The notes below the pieces were generated by a model. It did no database searches. It was given only the letters and a program-made list of their open reading frames with translations, and was not told the DNA's origin. DNA of 64,000 nucleotides from Chrysemys picta bellii. Lineage: Eukaryota; Chordata; Testudines; Emydidae. The stretch lies in the NCBI RefSeq assembly GCF_011386835.1, contig NC_088792.1, positions 109,278,421-109,342,420 on the forward strand, given 5' to 3'. Position 1 is the first letter of the stretch. Every line of letters begins with the position of its first letter. Position numbers and translations under genes: made by a program. Of this stretch, positions 56,915-64,000 are shown piece by piece.

Positions 56915-57312
56915 GGGTATGTCTACACAGCTTTGTAAACCTGGATCTGTGGGACCCAGACTTGTTGGCTCAGTGTTTCCAAGCTTGCGCTTGAACATCC
57001 AGACTGCATTGTGCACCGGGGCTTACAATTGCTGGCTCCTGGTCACATAGATATGCTAATGCATACATACTGTGCTACACAGATCTTCTGATTTCAGTCT
57101 GCTGCTTGAGCTACGTCCACACTGCAAATTACAGGTCCTGCATCTGAGTCACAGCAAGACACAGGATCTGACCCACCCCATTGGAGGGGCTTGGAGCCCG
57201 AGTCCTGAGTGCTTGCTGACCCTAGTCAGACTGATTTGTGTGTGGACAGAATGGAGTCTTGGGCTCAAACCTGAGTCAGAACCCAGCCTTAATGTGCAGT
57301 GTAGATATACCC
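56915..57312. mobile_element. Harbinger-like non-autonomous DNA transposon, 398 bp
   Basis: The left end gggtatgtctacaca and the right end gtgtagatataccc are inverted complements with one mismatch. The flanks are tat and taa. The interior repeats cctgagt/cctgagtc words as in the element at 3385, which has the same ends. Confidence 0.6.
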
Positions 57313-58564
57313 TAAAATTGCCTCTTATTTCTTGTCTCTCTTTCCCTTTGCATAATTTCTCTGTCATTGCTTCAATTCATGCCACGTCCCAGTTAAGCAA
57401 TATGTGAATTTCACTAACATGCCATTTATTTTCTCTTCATTAATAATCTATATGATATAACATCACCATATGATATAAAATGCATTACTTATGTGTCTCC
57501 CCTTCCCTCATCCCTTCTAACTCAGTGCTTGGCTATTTACCCTTTCTCTTTGTTTGTAGGCCTTCCACTAGTTTTCATTCTACATAACAATGCTCATATC
57601 AAAGCTAGATTCAACTAATTCACAGAGTAAAATTTCATGAGACACTGTGATAAAAAGCTTTATTAAAATCCAAAAATATTTCTTCTACTGCATTCTCTTG
57701 AATCTTTCCTAATCAAAAAGCAATCGGCTTTGTCTGGAAAGATGTATTCTTTATAAACCTTTGCTGCTTACTGCTCAAGAAGAACATCATCAGATCCATG
57801 AAGCTAATGAACAAAGGCGTTATTAATATCACTAGAACTACAAGCTAGATATTGGCTTGGAATAGCAGAGAAATAATTTCATGGTTAGTTGTCATAGTTG
57901 AAAAATAATTCTATTTTTTTGCCACCAATTTCTTCTATAGTGGTACCAAGTGGTATTAGATGGGCCCATTGCTAAAAGTCATGCCAAAAGCTGAACACAT
58001 ATGAACTACTTTCTTATTCTGACAGTACAGTTACTTGTATTTTGAGGGGCGAGAGTTGGGTTTCCACCTTAAACCACATTCTACTCTGAAAAGTAACTTT
58101 AAAAATGGCACCAAGGGATTTATTAATTTATGTGTCTCAGTGGCTTCCATATCAAACTTGCACAGTGGACAAATAAAACAGTAACTTTGTTTGTTCTTTG
58201 TAACTGCCAGCCCTGCAAATTTAGCCTCGTAGCTCAATGTCAATCTAGATTCTTTCTGGTGTGGCGCATAATTACAAGTAATATAGATTCAGCTGGTCAA
58301 ATCCTACCATCTCATACACCTTGAAAATCACTTTGTCAGCTATAGAGATACACAGGAGCAAACAGGAGTAGCATTTGATACTGTAGCAATTATGTTCACA
58401 ATTCATGAGTCAGGCTAAACTTTAGCTCAATCTACCATCTCTGTGTTTGTGCTTCAGTTTGCTCTTTTAAGAATAAACAGCATTAAAAAGTAATGTTTAC
58501 ACTTAAATTTATCAGCTATGACTCTGAATATACACAGGGAATCTCATCTGCTGAGTAAGCTCTA
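57313..58564. other. AT-rich non-coding stretch, nothing recognised
   Basis: No repeat ends, RNA gene or exon-like frame were seen. Confidence 0.4.
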
Positions 58565-60053
58565 GAGGTGATCCCGGCAATTACAGACCGATAAGTCTAA
58601 CGTCAGTACTGGGCAAATTAGTTGAAACAATAGTAAAGAATAAAATTGTCCGACACATAGAGGAACATAAATTGTTGGGCAAAAGTCAACATGGTTTCTG
58701 TAAAGGGAAATCGTGTCTTACTAATCTATTAAAGTTCTTTGAAGGGGTCAACAAACATGTGGACAAGGGGGATCCAGTGGATCCAGATTTCCAGAAAGCC
58801 TTTGACAAGATCCCTCACCAAAAGCTCTTACGTAAATTAAGCTGCCATGGGATAAGAGGGAAGATCCTTTCATGGATTGAGAACTGGTTAAAAGACGGGG
58901 AACAAAAGGTAGGAATAAATGGTAAATTTTCAGAATGCAAAGGGGTAACTAGTGGTGTTCCCCAAGGGTCAGTCCTAGGACCAATCCTATTCAACTTATT
59001 CATAAATGATCTGGAGAAAGGGGTAAAGAGTGAGGAGGCAAAGTTTGCAGATGATACTAAACTGCTCAAGATAGTTAAGACCAAAGCAGACTGTGAAGAA
59101 CTTCAAAAAGATCTCACAAAACTAAGTGATTGGGCAACAAAATGGCAAATGAAATTTAATGTGGATAAATGTAAAGTAATGCACATTGAAAAAAATAACC
59201 CCAATTATACATACAATATGATGGGGACTAATTTAGCTACAACTAATCAGGAAAGAGCTCTTGGAGTCATCGTGGATAGTTCTCTGAAGACGTCCACGCA
59301 GTGTGCAGCAGTAGTCAAAAAAGCAAACGGGATGTTCGGAATTATTAAAAAAGGGATAGAGAATAAGACAGAGAATATTTTATTGCCCTTATATAAATCC
59401 ATGGTACACCCACATCTTGAATACTGCGTACAGATGTGGTCTCCTCATCTCAAAAAAGATATATTGGCATTAGAAAAGGTTCCGAGAAGGGCAACTAAAA
59501 TGATTAGGGGTTTGGAACGGGTCCCATGTGAGGAGAGATTAAAGAGGCTAGGACTTTTCAGCTTGGAAAAGAGGAGACTAAGGAGGGATATGATAGAGGT
59601 ATATAAAATCATAAGGGGTGTGGAGAAAGTGAATAAGGAAAAGTTATTTACTTGTTCCCATAATATAAGAACTAGAGGCCACCAAATGAAATTAATGGGC
59701 AGTAGGTTTAAAATAAATAAAAGGAAATTCTTCATACAACGCACAGTCAACCTGTGCAACTCCTTGCCTGAGGAGGTTGTGAAGGCTAGGACTATAATAG
59801 GGTTTAAAAGAGAACTAGATAAATTAATGGAGATTAAGTCCATTAATGGCTATTAGCCAGGATGGGTAAGGAATGGTGTCCCTAGCCTCTGTTTGTCAGA
59901 GGGTGGAGATGGATGGCAGGAGAGAGATTACTTGATCATTACCTGTTAGGTTCACTCCCTCTGAGGCACCTGGCATTGGCCACTGTCGGCAGACAGGATA
60001 CTGGGTTGTATGGACCTTTGGTCTGACCCAGTATGGCAATTCTTATGTTCGTA
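58565..60053 (+). mobile_element. Young CR1 LINE, 5'-truncated
   Basis: A 1.5-kb 3' part of CR1 with the ORF2 frame still open, the complete 3' UTR (ccaggatgggtaaggaatgg ... ggtctgacccagtatggc) and the end attcttatgttc, the CR1 terminal octamer type. Truncation at 58565 falls within the RT domain. Confidence 0.9.
58570..59856 (+). pseudogene. CR1 ORF2 fragment, reverse transcriptase to C-terminus
   Basis: The frame is open without a stop from the truncation point (DPGNYRPISL, the RT finger motif) to TAG at 59854. Motif A is DPDFQKAFDKIPHQ, with the usual LDF altered to PDF but the region otherwise kept. Motif B is SGVPQGSVLGPILFNLFIND and motif C is KFADDTKL with both catalytic Asp residues. 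The thumb and C-terminal blocks follow (LGVIVDSSLK, LEYCVQMWSPHLKKDI, SLEKRRLRRDM, YKIIRGV). About 429 residues remain of roughly 900-1000 in full CR1 ORF2. The endonuclease is absent because of truncation, so it is not functional by itself. There is no meaningful start codon. Confidence 0.9.
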
Positions 60054-60475
60054 AGTAGGAGTCATTTTTAGACAGTCACTTTTTGGAGTCGACCCACACA
60101 TTAAGGACCAGATTCCATCTCTGACTTTTTATTCTAGGATTACAGTACAGACTACGTCCCACATATCTTCATCCATCACCGATGGCCACATCAAACCGCA
60201 ACAGATCTGTGGCACCAACTGCAGTTCCAGCTGCTTGGCTTGTCCTGAAATCAGCCTCTCACATAATTCTTTCACACATGCAGGGTAGGAAGATGCCAAA
60301 GACAGAGCATACACTTAGGTTTGTGCAGCAAGAACTGCATGTTTCTCCCCTTTCAAATACAAGATGCCTCTGCATATGGGTATACAGTAAATATCCTACC
60401 TCCTTGTGTTCTCATCTCACCCAGCTGCATTTCCTCAGATTCTACAAAGCAGGGGGCTGATAAACATTATCCTAG
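60054..60475. other. Non-coding stretch, nothing recognised
   Basis: Unrecognised sequence between the CR1 end and the MIR-like SINE. Confidence 0.4.
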
Positions 60476-60683
60476 CTCCTATACAGCACTTCTCATTAGC
60501 AGATCTCAAAGCTCTTTACAAAGTAGTTCAGTGTCATCACCCCCCATTTTACAGACGGGGAGACTGGGACTCAGAGAGGGAAAGTAACTTGCTCAAGGTC
60601 ACCCAGCAGGCCAGTGGCAGAGTCATGAATAGAACATAGGTCTCCCAAGTCCAAGGCCAGTGCTTTAGCCACACTGCCTCTCC
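60476..60683 (-). mobile_element. MIR-type ancient SINE
   Basis: It contains ccccattttacagacgggga, gagactgggactcagagagg, aagtaacttgctcaaggtca, cagtggcagagtcatgaata and aggccagtgctttagccac, matching in order the reverse complement of the MIR family (tRNA head on the right, core in the middle). Such copies predate amniote radiation, so this is among the oldest elements in the window. Confidence 0.75.
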
Positions 60684-62689
60684 CAAAAAGGGCACAAGAA
60701 AGGAGCGGGGGAACCCTTTTCACAGTGGGTTTCACACCAGCCTGATACATACACCATCTTTGATATGGCATGCAAATCTGGTGACTTGCATACATATCTG
60801 ACCAGTTATTGTATATGCCTAATTGGTCATATGTGGACAAACACTCTATTTATGCATGCAATTTGGTATTCTTTTAACATTCGGAAAAGTAGGTGTGCAT
60901 AATTGTGCAGAAGCAAATATGTGCAAATCTTTGAAAATCTGGCCCACTATGACTATTTTAACAATTGATCCACATACTGTGATAAAAATATGCAAATCAA
61001 AAACATTCTCTTATTAATTGTTTGTGTTTTCAGAGACACACATACTCAGATTTTTATTCCCAACATGGACACACATTTAAAAGAATACTCCAGAGTTATT
61101 TAGATTCCAAATGTACCCTCCATTAGCACTGTTAAAAAGCAGATGAGATTGTCTTCAAGATCTTAAGTAACTATTTTTATTAATTCATTATCCACTATGT
61201 ATTCAAGTTCTCTTCACTAAAGAAAGCATAAATTACATAAGAAACTCTATTTCCAGAGCTGTGCTCTGCTGATGATATTGATGGAAAACTAAATTTAAAA
61301 CAGGTCAGTGACTTCTTGACCTGTATTCCATAAGAAAGAAGAGACAAAATAAAAATCAATATTTCTCTAACAGAGAATGACAAAAATAACAAGTACATAT
61401 CTAAAGTCCCTCAGTACACCCTCAGCTGCACTCTTTAACCAAACAATTTCCAACTTGAAAATATTTTTTGGTTTTTATGTACTTGTAAAGGTGGCTGAAA
61501 GTTCAGGGGATGTGTCTTTTTCCTTTTTTCTTTTTTTTTCATTCGTAGCTGGCTTATTGATTCCTAGTTTAATATTGGCTCTGGGGACTTACTCTCCAGA
61601 AGTGTAAATCCAGAACTGAGATGGAGCTGATTGATACTTCATGGAGGACAGTCTTAGGCCTCAATGCTAGGAAGGATAATAATTAAGAGCCAATGTGAGA
61701 TATGGTGATTAAAATGGATCACTAATATAGGAAACCTGTTGGGCAGATAATAACTAACCCTTATTTCCAGGTTGAGAGTTAGTCCAGAAGCTTATTTTGG
61801 GAGTTGTGGGCATCAGGGATGTTGTCACCTTTCTTACATGGACATTTCTCTTTGCCAAGGAGATTAAGGCAGTATTCGTAAGGCTCTTGCACTTAGCTCT
61901 GGAGGACATGTTCCTGATATGTTCCCAGCTCTGGCAGCAATGCTGGCTTGATGGCTGTTGAATGGAAGTTGTATGGTGCTGTCAGTAGCTGGGGAGTTAG
62001 AAAATGGAGCATGGGTCGACTCTGTGAACTGGATCTTTCAATACTTGATATGATGAGCGTGGGAGACCAGGTGTTGTAGAAGAAATCTAATTTATATGTG
62101 AATGTATCCCACCTTTCTTGACAAAGCTCTCATTTTAGTGCCACACTGGAATATTAGCTGATTATCTATCAGGAACCTTAATCTAAAATGAACAGTACTC
62201 AGTGGCTCAAAAAGTTACATTCAATTATAGGTGATGCCATCAATTTTACATGTGTAAAGCCCAGGCCAAAAACTGGACAGAGATGGAACGCTCTGCCTCC
62301 CTTCACAGGGAAAGACAGGAAAAGCCAATGCTGGCCAACTTCATTTAAATAAATTATGATGTTACTTATCCATAATTCCACCTCCTGAACTTCATTGCTT
62401 TGGTTGCAATTTGTTTGTTTTGCTTGTATACATGATGATAGATTTTTATTATTACTGTACTCGTCACAGGGCAAAGGAATTGTACACTGGGATAAATGGG
62501 TCACCCTGAATTATGGGAAGTAGATTTTGGTTTGCTAATGGTATCCAACCTCAATAGGGGTAAAGAGCTCTGTCCAGAGATCAAGAGCTATATTCCAAAG
62601 AGCCTGGGTAAGGTCCCTGCTTTGCTCTATAGTCTCCTCCTGGAGGTTCTGTGCTGTGTGTGGATTGGATCTCCAGGACCTGACCAGAC
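60684..62689. other. Non-coding stretch, nothing recognised
   Basis: No repeat end, RNA gene or exon-like frame was seen. Confidence 0.4.
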
Positions 62690-62915
62690 TGGACTGGTGG
62701 TGGTGCAGAGCTGACTTTGCAACCAGGCCTGACTAAATCTGATGTGGCAGTGATGCAGATCTGACTTCACAGCATGGCCTGACAGGCTTCATGATGATGC
62801 AGAACTGTCAGCTCAGTAACCAAACAGATGGTGGCAGCACTGACCTTGTTTCACAGTGCCCTAGCCCACAAGGCTGGAGGAAGCAGATCTGATATCACAG
62901 AACTGAACCAGGTAC
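62690..62915. repeat. Degenerate minisatellite, about four units of 45-60 bp
   Basis: Units start at ggtgcagagctgacttt, gatgcagatctgacttc, gatgcagaactgtcagc and gaagcagatctgatatc and share a gcctgac or gaacc second part. Divergence is high, so it is an old local array. Confidence 0.5.
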
Positions 62916-64000
62916 CTGCACATCACAGGGGCACGGCAGAAAGGTTTTCTCTGTACTGGAACAGACCAGTGAAGAAGAGCCTCCCAATGCTGCTCCTTGA
63001 TTACACCCGAGTCTAACTGGATCTGCAAGCTGAGGTTTAGGTGGGAGGAAGGAGAGCATCATGATGGGACTAAGTGTTCTCCATAAATCAGATAATTATT
63101 ATCTGGAAGTGGGCGGCTGACCAAACTCCTGATATGAAGCAGTGATTTGGGTTGCTCAGTTTCTTGTGTGTGTGTGTGTATATATATATGGGGTCTTTAT
63201 GGTTCTTTCCTAAGGACAGCTGAGTGGGGCGGAACCACCTGCAAAGGTGACCTGGGAGGTTAGGTTTTAATTTTCCCTTGACAACTCAAGTCACAGTTCT
63301 CTTTATTTTAGAAAAGTGACTCTTAGACATATCAAACCCAGTCCTTTCTGCCACTGGCCCTCTGGCAGAATGATTACACTTGTGCTATTGAAACTGGATG
63401 CCTCAGCTGTTCCCTGTATTAGCACAACACTGTCTGCTAGGCACTCAGTTCAGCACAGATAACAAAGGTTCACTTACGAGATGCAGCAGTGCTTTTTCAT
63501 CTGAGCTCTGGAGCAAGACAGGAAACCTGGATTCATTTGAGTATGTCCTCCTAATTAAAACTGAGAAAATCATGTGCAATGAATAAGCTAGTTGATGAAT
63601 GTCACCTCTTTTGATGTTCTACAAATGTCCACAAACAGATGGAGATTTTCTTGAATTTATTTATTATTCAACATCTTTTACTCTGGGACATGCCTTTTGA
63701 AAGTTTGTATTTGAGCTTTCTTGCTGGGTCACGAGTCAAATGGTAGTGTCTCTGTATCCTTATGATCTCTTCTCTGTTTTCTGAAATGAAAGTGAATTTA
63801 TAAATACTGCAGGAAATTGTAGATTTGGACTGTGATTTTAGAGGAAAGAAATTGCCCTCCAAATTACTACAGTACATTTTGTAACCAGTGGAGGGTCAAG
63901 AAGTATGTTAAGAGGCGGATAATTGTTTCATGTAAAAGCAAGGGCTTTCAAAGTTTGGTATGAGTAAAATGCCTACTTTTCTGAATACCAAAAGGTAGAT
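62916..64000. other. Non-coding stretch with a TG/TA microsatellite
   Basis: A (TG)n(TA)n run lies at 63164-63189. Nothing else was recognised up to the window end. Confidence 0.4.

Noticed and set aside
1..64000. CRISPR arrays, bacterial operons, rRNA and tRNA genes
   Set aside because: No regularly spaced direct repeats, bacterial gene spacing or ribosomal sequence. tRNA-like boxes occur only as SINE heads with retroposon tails.

Overview
This window is vertebrate nuclear DNA, most likely from a turtle (Testudines). I see no intact host gene. The background is AT-rich and intron-free-looking at the protein level. The recognisable content is interspersed repeats typical of turtle and other sauropsid genomes: several CR1 LINE copies on both strands, two tRNA-headed SINEs with CR1-like tails, many short non-autonomous DNA transposons (hAT-like with 8-bp target-site duplications, PIF/Harbinger-like with 3-bp duplications, and a TA-flanked element), and one DIRS-type tyrosine-recombinase retrotransposon. 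The turtle assignment is inferred from this repeat mixture. No search could be run.

Layout. From 1 to 8.4 kb: mostly unique or unrecognised DNA, with Harbinger-like elements at 3.4-3.9 and 6.9-7.7 kb, a CR1 fragment at 4.2-5.2 kb and a TA-flanked element at 5.3-5.5 kb. From 8.46 to 13.38 kb: a nearly full-length but decayed CR1 on the minus strand, interrupted by a SINE (10.1-10.3 kb) and an hAT-like element (11.6-11.9 kb). At 14.1-14.4 kb: a short element made largely of perfect stem-loops. From 14.4 to 21.3 kb: little recognisable. From 21.56 to 27.10 kb: the DIRS element, the only GC- and CpG-rich block. From 27.35 to 28.9 kb: a decayed hAT transposon whose transposase remnant is split by another hAT-like element, with a second copy of that invader at 29.5-29.7 kb. 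From 30 to 58 kb: sparse short repeats, a LINE 3' end of possible RTE type at 34.85-35.28 kb, a (GT)35 microsatellite at 39.0 kb, CR1 pieces at 40.9, 44.6 and 51.1-52.4 kb, a SINE at 45.3-45.5 kb, and an unexplained promoter-to-polyA-like stretch at 56.2-56.8 kb. From 58.57 to 60.05 kb: a 5'-truncated young CR1 with a long open reverse-transcriptase frame, followed by an ancient MIR-type SINE.

How the parts work together. Only the DIRS element forms a gene system. Gag-like frames (21951-23692), a reverse transcriptase/RNase H frame (23693-25684) and a tyrosine recombinase (25630-26733) lie in order between inverted terminal repeats. Downstream of the recombinase is an internal complementary region (26751-26851) whose two halves are the reverse complements of the two element ends. 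In the accepted DIRS model this region templates joining of the ends into a circle, which the recombinase then integrates without a target-site duplication. The RT and recombinase frames have no premature stop, whereas gag changes frame once and is separated from pol by one in-frame TGA. The copy is therefore recent but perhaps not fully functional.
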